This document shows positions 48,425-61,900 of a stretch of 64,000 nucleotides of DNA, piece after piece. Every line of letters starts with the position of its first letter. The first letter of the stretch is position 1. The notes below the pieces were generated by a model, which saw only the letters and a list, made by a program, of their open reading frames with translations, did no database searches and was not told the DNA's origin. A program made the position numbers and the translations under genes. Source of the stretch: Orthonyx spaldingii (taxonomy: Eukaryota > Chordata > Aves > Passeriformes > Orthonychidae); NCBI GenBank assembly GCA_013397795.1, contig VZTJ01001438.1:1240911-1304910 (forward strand), read 5' to 3'.

Positions 48425-49665
48425 CTGCTCTGTGTAACAATCCATTTATTGCTTTGGTTTTTGTATTTCTGAGCTTGCTTTAGTCCAAATTTAGTCAAGA
48501 TTTGCTCTTCTGCTTCACTTGCATAGAACTACCCCGAGTATCAGGAGGCAGCCTGCAGCCAGGAGCTGCCTGGGTGAAGCTGAGGGATCCGGGACGGTGA
48601 GGTCTGGGAGCAGCTGAGCAAAGCAGTGCCTGTGGACAATCTCCGTGGAAAGAGCCTGGGGATGTGGGAGCTGGAGATCAGGGGAGAGGCCCCTCAGCAG
48701 GGGGAGTGAGCTGACCCCCAAAGACGAGTCATCTCTGCTCGCTGTACCATACTGTGCCTACTCTGACAAACCATGGCACTGCTGAGGTGCTGCTGTCTCA
48801 CACCCCCTGGCACCGCTGGCACCCTCTGACCACAGACAGATGCAGAGGCTGTGCTGAGGCACAGGCAGGTGCTTCATCTAATTCTCCTTGGGGTGGGGGT
48901 TCGACATGGCCTGAGAGAACCATGATCTGGGCATGGGAGAGGCTGTAAATCACTGCAAGGTGTAAATCAGGGCTGGCTGATTCTCTACAGAACCTCAGGG
49001 AGAGTGAGATGGAGAACAGAGCACGTTCGGCCGCCTCCAGCTGGTCTCAGCAAACTGCAGCTGTGAGGAGCAGCCCTGATGCTTCTGAGAGGACACCTTG
49101 TTCTTGCCAGTAGCACAGGTGAGGGATTTATCGGAAATGCACTTTAACTTCTTCTGAGATTAACGGGTTTTAAAGAGAACAGGTTTATAGTGCACCCCAA
49201 ACACGATTCTCTTCCTGGGAAGGGTAAAGGCCACAAAAAGCTTTGTTTTGAGTTGTCAGTCACTGTCTAGCTGACAATGGGAGGGATCATCACAGCTGTG
49301 AGGAGGTCAGAGAGGTGTGGGGGGTGCTGAAGGGGCACCTCCAAAGGATCAAGGGTTAGGAAGTAATTTCTGGAAGATGACTCACTCTTCATACTGAAGA
49401 ATTTGAAACAGATGTGCCGTTTTCTTTGCATACGGTCCTGGTGAGGCACAAGTCAGGAGGAGTCAGGGTCATGTATCCACCTCAACCTCCAACACAGCTT
49501 CAAAAAACAGACCTTCTGCCACAGGGACGGTGTCTCAGCCAGTGCCCTGGACTGGGCAGCCCTTCCTTTGCCCCTAAACCATTTGGCTCCTCAGTGACGG
49601 TGTTTTCCCAGGTGAGCTCTATCCTGGTGGTTCCTCTTTCCCATCCCAGCTGCTGCGCAGGTCTG
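48425..49665 (-). other. TTI1: TTI1 3' untranslated region (inferred)
   Basis: From the TGA stop to just past the first AATAAA on the minus strand. No earlier AATAAA or ATTAAA was seen on that strand. The end is approximate. Confidence 0.6.
48445..48450 (-). terminator. TTI1: TTI1 poly(A) signal AATAAA
   Basis: TTTATT on the plus strand reads AATAAA on the TTI1 strand, about 1.2 kb after the stop. It is followed by GT-containing sequence (gactttgtgcatc). Confidence 0.65.
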
Positions 49666-49903
49666 TCAGGGAGGAGATGCTTCCCACGTGCAGCAGGTCC
49701 CTGGCCCCGTGCCCTCCTGCTGCTGCAGCCTCTGGAGCAGGAGCAGCACGTTGTCCGTGAGCTCGTTCCGAGGCCGCCCCATCCCGCTGAGCCTCACGGG
49801 GCGCAGGCTGGCATGGGGGGGCTCGTAGCCCTCGGGGCAGCACACCTCGTTCAGGAGCAGCCAGGTGCTGTCAGGGTCCACGTGCATCAAGTGCAGGAAA
49901 ACA
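49666..49903 (-). CDS. TTI1: TTI1 last coding exon and stop
   Basis: Acceptor tgctgtttcccaaag. It encodes (S)VFLHLMHVDPDSTWLLLNE, VCCPEGYEPPHASLRPVRLS, GMGRPRNELTDNVLLLLQRL, then QQQEGTGPGTCCTWEASPP and TGA. Human TTI1, as I recall it, stops right after the NVLQLLKELQ helix, so the last 18 or so residues look like an extension. Confidence 0.92.
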
Positions 49904-52900
49904 CTTTGGGAAACAGCAGGAAGAAAGGAAAGAAGAGTAAGGACAAGGCCTTTTGGTTGGCACCCTTCAGGGTTATTCAGAGCTCAGGAAAGCTTTGATG
50001 GTGTTGGCAGCCTCTGGCAGATGCACAAATTTGGCTCTTTACAGAGGGCAGGGCAGTGGCCCCTGTGCCTGAGAAAGCAGCTCTGTGTCTCACAGCTACT
50101 GGTACGTGGGAGAAAAATATGGTACTACACAGCCACTTATGGACACCACACAAGCAGCTGGTGCAGAATTGGCCCAGGCTTGGTGCTGTTTTGTGAGCTG
50201 GCACGAGCCTCAACCTGCCTGTCCCACACGCTGGGAGGTGACTGTGGGACGCTGCATGTGCTACGCACATCTGGGATCTTTTGGACAACGGCTCCTGCAG
50301 AGATCTTGGGAGAAGCTGTCTGTGTTGCTCATCACCCTCTCTGGTTTTTGGGGAGTGAGGGAGTTAACCCATCAGGACTTCTCTGCCTTTCCAGAGGTGG
50401 CAAGCCCAAAAGTGTTTGGGGACAGCTGCCCAGGCTGGGCCCCAAGGGAGGGCTTTTTGCTCAACTGAGGTCTCCCACCATCCAAAGTTCTTATTAGCTG
50501 CCTCCAAATTTTTGTCCTTTCACAAAGCAGGATTTTAAACTAAAACCAAACACAACCTTCATTAACAACAGAATGAAGGAAAAGAGGAATCACAACTTCC
50601 TCTGCAGATTTACTGCTGTGTTGATGGTTTTCACTTTGCATTTCCATACCTCAGTAAAATGGGATTTGCCTTTCCAGCTTGCCCTTCACACAGGGCCCCA
50701 GCTGTGAGCTGCTGGGACACAGCTGCTGCTGGAGAGCAGGAAGCTCAAGGAGTGGAAGAGCAAATGCTGATTTGTATGACCTGCACTTAACCCATCCCCT
50801 CCTACCAGTTCTCCCTGAAGCAACCTTTGGGCTTAACTAGGTCTGTGTCAGGGTTTAATGCACAGAAGGTGTACTGGGCTTAACTGGTATTAAGTTCTCT
50901 GGCTGTGCCATGAACAAAATTAGACTGGAATTTGCAAGGCCTCTTCCTGAATGGTGCTGAGTGCTCTGTGAGCACCAAAGGCACTCAGCACTCACCACAC
51001 CTATGGTGCAGTTTTCCAAGATCCCAGTAAAACTCAGCCTTGCATCTTCAGGTCTTTAGTTTTCACTGAAATCAGGGAGCTGTGAGGAGAGGAGCTGCCA
51101 GGTGAGGTAACGGGAAGAGAAATCAGGTAGGTCTGTCTCTGCTCCCCCAAGAAGCACAGGACTGAACTCACTCTCTAAAAGCAAAGATCACCTGCTACAA
51201 AAGCCACACAAAATCCACATCTGATTGCTGTCCAAGTTTCTCCTGGAAGAACTTTCATCCCTAAAGTGAGGTTGCTTCCTATGTAAAGCAGGGAGAAATC
51301 CCTTTGAGAAGCTCTCCTCTGAAAGGGAGTGCAGTGCCACGGGTAACGTGAGAGAGCATAGAAACGAGATGAAGGCAGGAGAGAGCTCCCTCTCCTCCTC
51401 ACAATAGCCCTGTGGATGTGACTCGTTACTCCATGCGCAGCCAAAGCTGTTGTTTTTGCTCCTCTGCCATTAACACCTCGCCTGTCCCTCAGTGCAGGTC
51501 TCTGAACAGCAAGAGGGGAGATGTCACCACTGAAGCTGTTGGCAGTGTCCCCTCCCAGAGGTGCTGGCACTGCCTATCTGCCTGCTCCAGAGGAACCAGT
51601 GGGAATGTGCTCCACGGTGATAGCTGGGCTTGGCAACAGCTGCCTCAGCAACACGACTTTTTTCTGTGGATTGGCCAGATGCAGGTGAGCTCACAGGACT
51701 CCTCGTTCCCCTGGCTTTGTTCCTGCAGCTCTGCTGACTGGAAGGTGAGGAGTGGCCCACTCAAAGCGAGCGGCTGGCAGGGGCAGGGTCGGGAGCTGTC
51801 ACCGCTGCCCTCCCGGCTCCAGCTCTGCAGACACTGCCCTGCCCACGCCCTCAGCCAGCGGGAGCACACGGCTCTGTCTGCCAGCAAACACCAGCTCCCA
51901 GTGTTCCATCCGATTTTCAATGGGCTGCTGCTGCTGGGCAGCTGCAGAGCAAATCCTGGCTCCTTATGGCTGGGATAGGAGCAGGCAAGGACAATGAATT
52001 GCTGTGAAGTGAACATGGAATGGGGAATGTTGTGCAGCCGGCTGCTGATCCCCAGCACACACACAGCTGCAGCTCTTACACTCACAGCACAGACTCTCTG
52101 CTCTCCAACCTCTTCCCAATCAGCTGCTCCAGGGAGTGCGACCCTCAGAGATTATCCAGACCCTGGAGAACTCACTGCCTCTGGTGCTCATAATGGCTCG
52201 AGGCTGTGATTATCTCTGATTGCCTGGAGTGCTCCACAGCTTAAAGAACAACTTGACTTTTACATTTTCAAACTAACTCTGGGGTAGTTTCCAAGCAACC
52301 TGTTTCCATAGCAAAGAATCCTGGGGTTAATCCAAGTTTGTTTTCTGTTGTTGCCTTTTTCTTTTCTTCTTTTTTTCTTCTTCTTAAATATCACTTTATT
52401 GAATTTTGCCTTGAGCAGGTGGCTGTTCTGGTGTGCTTCAATCCAGCCTGGGAGTGACAGCTGACAATGAGTATCCAACAAACCACAGAAGCAAACCAAA
52501 AGAGGTAAACTGCATAATCGACCTTGTATCAAAAAAGGTCCCAAAATAGCTCATATTTGTCCAGAGAGTGCTAAACTTATTCTGCTAGCCCAGAGCAGTT
52601 TGGCTATTCTGTTGCCTTGTCTTTTCCCAAGCTCCAAGCAAAGCCATGGCACAGTGACCAGACTGGCAGAAGGACAAGGCTTCCTGGCTTTTCATCCCTG
52701 CTGAATGTTTAACTGGGTATAGCTCACCATAGGCTTTGGTAAGAACTGAGGAAATTATTTCGGCATCTTAGGGGGCAAAAAAAGTCATTCCTATCCAGAC
52801 TGCTGACTGAAAGGTCATGGGTTGCAAATATTTAGTAGGAATTAAGTGTAAATTTCAAAACAGTCACTTGAAACTGAAAGAATGGAAAACTACTTGTCAG

Positions 52901-55900
52901 TTTTGACAAGGGCCAGTGACAATTTGCTAATTCCTTTTCCTTCAAGGTTTTATTCCCTGAAGTGAAAAGCTTGTCAGGGATGATGCAACTCCATAAATTG
53001 ATGAGAAACTCAGATTTACATATTGTGATTTTCAGTTTCCACCATCTCTCCCAGCCTTGTTCCCAGTGCTGGGGCCCCACACACCCCCCCAGCTCAAGTC
53101 TTTCTGGGCACTTCCCCACCCTTGCACTGGCTCATCTTCTTCAATGAAGGCAAAGACTTATCCAGTGCTCCTTGGCATTCCCAAACTCTTCTTCAGTAGG
53201 TTTGGTCCCTTTGGTGATTTGGCATTTGGTTTTTTGTTTGTTGTTTGGTTGGTTTTTTAAAAAGCTTTGGATAATACTCTCCTGGAATACTCCCAGCAGT
53301 CATCTTCTAGTAAAGCCTATTGTTATTGTCCCATTTTCTCTTCCTCAGATGTGCTGGAGTTCTTTTTTTCCCAGCATCTATTTTTGCCTGTTGAGTATTG
53401 CATGAAGCTGCAGTTAGAAAAATCACTTACTCCCACTGCTTCATCTAATAAAGCTACAAGGTCCCATAAATGGGATTAAGCAGACTCCTTGGGGCATGGT
53501 AACATCCCTGGATGACAGCCAGACTCCCTTTTTCCTTTTTTTTTTTTTCGGATGGCTCAAGCACCTTGGCCAAAAATTCCTGCTCAGCTCTTTGCATGCC
53601 TACAGAATCCCCACGTAGTCCGTGTATGACTTTTGGAGCTACAACTGACTTTGTAAGTCCTGACCTTGTTCTTGACAGGTCACAACCCATCAGCTGAATA
53701 AGAATCCTAAGAGCTGAGCAAAGGCCAGTTAGTATAAATCACTATGGCAAGCTGATTGCAAACATCCTTTTACCTCATATGATTTCTGCAGTGATAAAGC
53801 TGAGTTATGTGACGTATGCTGGCGCTCAGGCTGGGGCTAAGATTAGTTCTGGTCTATCTGTTTTTAGAAGCATTTAAAATGCAGAATTTCTCATGTATCA
53901 GGCTGATAACGTTGCCCTTGCTTAGATGGAAAGGGCCTTATGTGTGACAACCTGTGTCAGTCTGCAGGATTACTTTCAGGCACATGGAGAGCAAGAAGAA
54001 CTTACAGGGATGTGGTGGTTCAGCAGCTGGAGAATAGAAATGGGAAGTGTGGCTGAGAAGTGATTCTTTTCCTGGTACAGGAGCTGATTGTTACGGTGCA
54101 AACTAATTTAGACTTTTCCAGGCTGAAACCTTGTATCAGGGCACTATAGTTAAAAGGGAGTGTGATACGGTGAACTCTGATCCATCCAGGCTCCAAGGCC
54201 AGGGATTGCACAGGACTAAACTGAAAAAATTAAACCCGAAAGAAACCTCCAAATGCTGCCATGTGCATGGTGTCAGGCCAGGCAGGATGCATGCCTCAGT
54301 GCATACATGTGTCTGTTCAATGGAGTTAAACAGGAGACAGCAAGGGCTTCTATGAGCAGCTTGGTTCACTGACATATGTGATGTGTGGTGCATCAAAAGC
54401 ATGGGGGGAGGAGCAAAACATATAGCATTTCTCCCTTAAAATATAATAAAAATAACATACAGGAGAAAAATGTTACTTGCCCTGAACTTTGCTGCCCTTT
54501 TGATCCAACAAGTGAGTTCACTTCACCACACAGCTTCCAACAGGGCTCATTTCATATTCCCCCCCATCCCTGCTGTTGAGGGGAAATTGCACAGCTTCTC
54601 AAGCTGCTTGGTTAATGATTTAAAAGCTTCAGATTCCAAATATCTAGATAAATCCTGGTGTTCTGCTTTGCATCCAGCATTGCTTGCACAGACCCGAGGC
54701 ATTACTGCATGAAGGGGATGCACGCCCACAGCACAGAGCCCCTCTGCAGAACAAATGCTGCCGGAGCCTGCTGTGCTGCCGTGAAAGCCTCCAAGGTAAA
54801 AATAAACCTGCTCCCACCCGCGCGGGGATACAAACAAAGGAATGCTCCAGCTCCGGAGAGCGCTGCCTCTGAACTGCTGCCCAGCCACACAAAGCCCTTC
54901 ACACCCTGCACCCCCGGGGGCCTGGGCTTTGTGAAAGGGAACGGATGGGCTGCACTTCCCTCTGCTTCCCTTCCCGGCTGCCCTGGAAATCCGAAACTGC
55001 AGAGCCTGCGGAACCTGCTGGTTTCCCCTCCCCTCGGACGAGGGCAGGGCTGGCCACACAGGAAGGGGGGGCTGGTTTTCACCCCCATCCTTCGGCAGAG
55101 GGGCTTTCTGATTTATGTCCCGTGTTCTGTGCCTGGACTCGTTTTGTCTCCTGAAATCTCCGGCCTCGGTTCCAGGTGACAACATATGACAACAGTGATT
55201 TCTTATCCTGACAGCAGAACGTGCTGAGCAGGATTTTGTACACCAAGCAGCAAAGTATGTCTGTCAACACTTCCTAGAGCTGGAGTGTGTTCACCTAAAC
55301 TGTTTTTGCTCTTTTAGACTCTCCCAGCTTTCTCAGAGCAACGCTGGTGCCAAGACTGACAGCTTCCCAAACAAACTCTGGTCCACCTGGCACAGCCTGG
55401 GTTGGAGCCCAGGGAAAATGCAAGGATAACAGAAGCAAATCCCCCAGCCTGCAGAAGGTATTAAGTGATAAAAAACAAGGGAATGCCTGGCACATCCTTT
55501 TCCATAGCTGTCTTCCCTCTGCCTCCAGTGGGCCAAGAGCCCCAAGCATTTGGTTAGGAAAAAACAAGCAGCATATCTTCCCCTCTGTCCCTAAATGCAC
55601 TGCAAGGATACCTGCAATGTCTGTGCAAGCTGACAACTGACCTCTCTAACTCCTTTTGGGGAGTAAATGATACTTCACTACAGAAAACTTCCAGGAGAGA
55701 CCCTGTTGGACAGGATTTGAATGTGCTGGAGGGTGGAACAGGAAAGATGCAAAAGGAATGGGATCACCATGCTCCCTCTGTCCCCCATTATTCGGACACC
55801 CAAGACACCTGCATTTAAGAGACATTACCTCTGGGCAGCTTCTTGCAGTTTCACAGGTTGCTTGGCGCTGAGGTAAATCAGGCAGGCATCTGCCACTTTA

Positions 55901-58900
55901 TTCAGGTCACTCTCGCCTGCAGAAATGGAACAGGAAAGAAGGGTAGGAGGTGACCTCCTCAGCAGCTGCTGCCTAATGGAATCAGCTCCAAATTGGCAGC
56001 AGAGGCTTCTGAGCCTTTGAGCTGTCTGACCTGGAGCTCTTCTGACCTTGCCTTTTAAGCATCTTGCTGCAAAGCCAGGAAAGCAATCAAGGGCACTGAG
56101 AGAAAAAGAGCAACTAGCCAGCAAACCTTCTCCCTCATCAAAGTCAGCTCCAGAAATTTCACTTGGGGAGAATTTCAGAGAGTTTCATTCAGTAGAAGAG
56201 TGTGATGTGCTGGATTTAAAGGGTCACCCAGAGACAAGCCCATAATGGAACCAGTCAAGCTGGCCAGAAGTCTTATCTGGGCTCCAGTTTGTCCAGTAAG
56301 AACAAAGCATGGCCCAACAGGCCCTACAGTAACACAGGCTCTCTGTTCTGTACCCTCTTCTCATGCACAAGTGGGATGAGCAGTCAGATTTTGTATGTGG
56401 TGGGAACCGTCTCTCCCATTTATCTTCTGATGAGTAAAGAGTGCCCAGCACCTCTTCACAGAGTTCCCAAAGAGGACAGATTCAGGCTAGAGAAGAGCAG
56501 GAAATCAATTCCGTGGGCAGGAGGAGGAGGAGAAGAGGCAAGTTGAGATGAGACAGTAAAGTCTGGCAGAGATGCACACAACCTGTGCTTCCCCTGGTAC
56601 TCACCCATGTCCAGCCTCTCGCAGAGAGAGCCCAGGCCCTGTAGCACAGCCAGCTGCAGCTTGAAGGCCAGTGTGTGGCTGTACACAGGCCCAGCTCTGG
56701 CACTCGCTGGGGCCTGGCTGAGGAGGGAGCTGGTCAGCTTGGGCAGGACATCTTTGGAGAACCTCTGCCTCAGGAAGTCCCCACACGTCTGAGCCAGGGT
56801 ACACAGCACCTGAGAGAGACATCAGTTACAGGGGATAGTGCACACACTGGCCTGGGAGGAGCTCAGTGATCCACACCAGCCTGGGGCATTCAGACATTCA
56901 CTCTCCCTGGAGAATCGTTTTTGCAGGTGAGAGCATTGTGACCACACCTACCCCAGTTTCCCCATAATGAGCAGAAAGTGAATGTTTGAGAGGCTGAGTG
57001 GGCTGCACCCTGCTCTGCAGTGTCACCTGGCTGACCTCCTGGGCTGCCCTTCCCTCATTAGCACAGTAAAGGTAAGAGCAGCTGTGCAGTCTCACTCAGA
57101 ATTAGTGGAGGAGTCTCTGATGGAAAATGCCATTAAATATCATTATATCCTTAAATCTCTTTTGTGGTGCAGACAGCCCATCATTCCAAGCACATCAGTG
57201 AGCAGAAAGGCCAACTGGCCACAGCACAGGGCACTCAGCACTACTGGTGTGTGCCCAGGATCAAACTCAAACTGGGTAGAGAATGGCCCTAAATGAATGT
57301 AAAAACAAAGGGGGATCCACGTGGCCAGAACACTGATCTCTCTTTTGGAACTTCACTGAGCTCATGGTCTCTGTGCAGGACTGAGATGGTGGTTGTGTTG
57401 TGTTTGCTTTACACCAATGTGACACTTCTTGTCCTGAAGTTTAGGCAGGAGGATACTTTGGGGGGAATTCATACAGCAACACCCAAGCTGGGTGCAAATT
57501 GTAATCATGACTTGAATTTTTCAAGAGTTAATTAGTTTTTGTATAGCAATCCCTACCTCCTTTTAGGGCAGGCATGTGATAAGTATGGCTGTTCTGAGAT
57601 TCTAGTGCATGGCTTCTGGAATTTGGGGAATCAAAACTCTCTTTATTCACACTGAAGGATTCTAAAATGTACCTCACTCTGCTCAGCAGATGAATTCCTC
57701 TGCAATGCTGGGGCTGGCAACCTCTGGAAACATGCTTTACTGGCCAGCCTGTGAGTCAGGAGGAAAAAGGAGCCAGCTGACAAGGTGAGGACTCTTTAAT
57801 AATGTCATTATAGGGCCAAGTCTTTGTTTAACCTCTCCCCTCCCTTGCCAATGCCTCAATCATGAAATGTTCCTCTGTTTTCACTCTGAGACTTCCAAAG
57901 AGGATGCTGGGACTGTGGCTCCAGCAAGGCCAAGCTGCACTCTATGGTGCCCCTAACAGCTGCTCAGGCTGTAGGACTGTTTTTCTCATCCCTGCAATAA
58001 CCACCAACATTGCTGCTTCTCCCAGGAGCAGCATCAAGGGTTCACCTGTGGACAAGCTGCAGTGGGAGTGGTACAAACCCACACACTGCAGGGCGGTGAC
58101 CCCATGCTCCAAACCACATTTAAACATCACTGCAGCAGCTTGGTGCTCTCTCCTGAGCTGCAGCACTGCCTGAGCCACTTCCTGCCCAAGCCCCAGCTGG
58201 AAATGCTGCTGGCAGTCACTGCCGTACCTTGAAGGCTCTGAGCACTGCCAGAGGGTCGTCACTAATCAGCCGGGTGACGAGAGCTGGCCAGACACGGTGA
58301 GCCATGGGAAGCAGATGGTTTCCATGAGGATGCAGCACAGTCACACAGAGCTCCAGCACGTCCAGGACCTGGGCAGGAGGGGAGGGAACAGACTCTGAGA
58401 GCTGCAGTGCCAGGCATTCAAGAGGATCCCAGCATCACTTTGGGAAGCCAGGAGGAGGGGTTGAATAGCAAAGGGTGTGGTTTTAGCGCAGCAGGAATGG
58501 GGACAAGTGAATAGTGCTCACAGACCAGGCCTGTTTGGAAAGGGACAAGCACCCCAGTGACACAACCTGTGCTGGGTACAGAGCTGGGTTGGGAGCAGGG
58601 CAGGATTCCTGCCCTGATCCCACAGGCTGAGCTGCACACTTGGAGCCCACTGCGGCTATGGAAGCAGGATCACCTGGCAGAGCTGGGGCTGCTGGGATGA
58701 GAATCTGGGTTATGCCTCATTTTTCTGTCTCACTTTGCACTTTAAAAGGAGGCCACCTTCAAAGGGTTTTCATAATTAGAAAAAAGCCAGGCTTTTAGCC
58801 CTGCTTATCACCACCCCAGCAACTTCAAAAACATTCATCAGCCTGTGCACTGCAGCCTGAGGAAGGGGGATGGGAGGCACAGATGGGAGAAAGATGCTTC

Positions 58901-61900
58901 TGTTTCTTCCACCAAAGGACAAGGCACAAGACTTAACTGACATGAGCATCAAGGCAAAGTGCCCAAAACAAAGCCACCCTTAAGATTCTGTTTCGCCTGG
59001 CTGTCATTCCTAATCCAGAGTGCTCCCAAAAAACTATCTCCTTTTCTCTTGCCAGGCTTGGAGGATCTGTCCTGCTTGAGCATATGGCAGCACAAACCTG
59101 GGGATGGCAGGGAGCCCAACGTGCATGGTGCACACGCTGACGAGCTACCAGCCCCTCCATGGGCACCATCTGTCCCCTCAGAGCCGGCGATTACCGACCT
59201 TCAGCCGCACCCGGAGGCTCCCGTCAGACAGCAAGTGGATGCACCTCTCCATCACATCCCTGGCCAGCTGAGCATGACTTGGCATTGGAGCTTCTCCTTC
59301 CATGTCAGAGTTGGGCTCTGGCTTAGCAAGGGGAACCTCATCTGGAAGACAAAACCATTACTGAAGCCACGAAAATGACTTGGGAGCTCTGGGAGATCAC
59401 AATACCCACCCACAACTACCCTGCAAGTTCCTGAGTAAGGCCTTAGGCATTCTTTAATGTGCTTAGATATAGTTAAGCTTATGAGTTCTGTGAGTTAGTG
59501 TCAGGTTCAGTTAAGAGTGTGGGGCTAGGGAATATTCACTTTCTTTACTGGACAATGCAGCTGGTCTGACATTTGCAGTCTCTTCTCACTATGGACTTAT
59601 TTCCCATTGATTTTTATTAAAAAGGAAAAGCCTGGGTATTTAAAGATGAAGTATTTAAAGGTCAGGATTGCAGCATAGCCCAGTAAAGACTAAAAAGTTC
59701 CCTATATGAATGTCTGCAGTGCCTGCCAAGGCCATGTGAGAAGGGAACAGTGGTATCATTAGCCAGGAGGACATAGTACAGAGACTCCCAAGGGAGCATG
59801 AAGAAAATGCATAGGATCCTAGAAAGGGGAAACTTCAGGTCCTGAACCCAAAAGAACTGTTACAAGGTAAGGAAAAAACAGTGTGCTTGTGTCTTAGAGC
59901 TAGAGAAGCCTTGATCTGCAAACATTTGGCTCCCCCACTGAAACAGAACAAAACAAGAACACCCAACATCACTTTACATGAACCAAGCTCAGCCCAAAGA
60001 AGACCTGAGACTGTCAGTGTGGTCCCAAGGCCTCCATGTGACAAAAGGACACCTCAGAGGTCACAGTCTCTCTGCAAGCTGACCATAGTCCTCTCCAGCC
60101 ATGCACAGCACTGACCTGCCTCCTCCTCCTCCTCCTCCTCCTCCAGGTCAGGAAGATCACCCTCTGCGATCTGCTTCTGGCTGATGTAGTCAAGGAAGAA
60201 TCGTTCCACTTCTTGCCTTGTCATTGTCACCTCCTGCTGCCCCTGGGACTGAGCCCCGCTCTGCCCCTTGTCAGTCTGCCTTTGCTGCTGTTCCTCAGCG
60301 CTGGGCATTCCAAACCACTGCACTGCAAAAGAGGAACTGACATGTCACTGAGCAACCACCATCCCCTCCTGCACGCCAGCAAGGTGCCATGGATTCTGTG
60401 AGAGATGAGACGGCTCTCACATCTCATGGCATTGCACCTGATCCAGGCACCTGCTGTCACATCCCAGTCATCTCCCCGATGGTATGGGAATGTTAAAAAG
60501 GAATACATGCCACGTGCTCCTACAGAATGTTCCTGGGAGCAGTGAATCCATCCTTTCTCAGCCACTAAAGGCCATGTTCCTGTGAAAGGCTGCAGGCCAG
60601 ACAAACTGGAGAGGGAAAGCTACTGGTGATCTTTGCTTGAGTGCTGCCCCAGCAAGCAAAGCACAGTGGCCACCACACTGCAGCACCTTAGCTACCTGGA
60701 ACCTCCCATGGCAAGTGAAAAGGTCCAAGACAAGTAGCCTTAGTGACAGAAAGGCTGAATTACACAAAGTAAACACTGTTTTGGTACCTAGAGCTGTCAT
60801 GACTGAGTGGAGAACTCTGAGGAAGGTGGAAGCCTGGCTGTTGTAAGACTGATCTAACGCAGACAGGACATCTTGGATTACATCTTCTACCAGTGGCAGC
60901 AAGCTGGCATCCGAATGCCTCAGCATCGTGTCCAAGACCTGGGAAGCACGTGGCTGATGTGCCAGCTGGCGCAAATTCAGGGAAATCCCATTCACCAGAT
61001 AGTCAGAATTCTCATTAATCAAACGCTGCACCGAGTCGTAACCACAGGCCTCACATATGTCTGCCAGTGTCCCCAGTGCCGTCTCACTGATGAGCAGAGT
61101 CCTGTCACCAGCCTTTTCCAGCACAGGGTAGAGAGCTGACAGCAGCAGCAGGCGGAACTCCTTCCCCAGGACAGCGGCGAAGCAGCCGACGCCCTCCAGC
61201 TGGATGCAGATCTGCCAGATGTTGCTGTTCATGGTGCGGGTTGTGACTGGGGGCTCCAGGGACAGGAGAACGCTGCTGGCCGCCCCTCCTGCACGGACAG
61301 CGAGTCCCGAGTGCTGCGCTGAGTGCTCAGGGCTGCTCTCCTCTGTGTCAATGCTAGTGACCAAATACCAGTTCGCCTGGTCCATGTACTCATCCAGAAT
61401 GGATGTTATGGACCCTTTGAGATCATCCATGTTCAGTGGGACTTCCCTCTCCTGCAGGATGTCCACTCCCACCCCGGCAGCTCCCGTGACCAGCTCGTTG
61501 AGGATCATGGCTGCCTGCTTTCGGTACAGGCCAGACTCGTTGTACAGCCCCATGAAGTGATCCACAAGCAAGTAGAGGTTCCCGTAGTAGCCAAGGACAC
61601 GACACACTTGCTGAAGAAGCTGGAAAACCTTCTCCTCCGTGAAGAAGCGGAAGTATTTTCTCTGGCACCTGCCCTTCTGCACACCCTGCTGCAAGGGGCC
61701 CAGTGGCACAGAGCGCCGGGCCTCCACTATCTTCACATCTGTCACATCCAGCTCCAGAACCAGCACCAGCGCCTTGGACAGGCGGTGCAGGTGGGACACG
61801 GAGTTGAGGACAACGTTAATCTTGGGGCCCAGCAGCTTCAGGTAGCCGAGCAATAAGCTCAGCGTGGAAAGCTTGCCCGTGTCATCCTGAGAGTTCATCA

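Noticed and set aside
48890..48910. GGTTCGA resembling a tRNA T-loop
   Set aside because: No matching acceptor, D-arm or anticodon arm around it.
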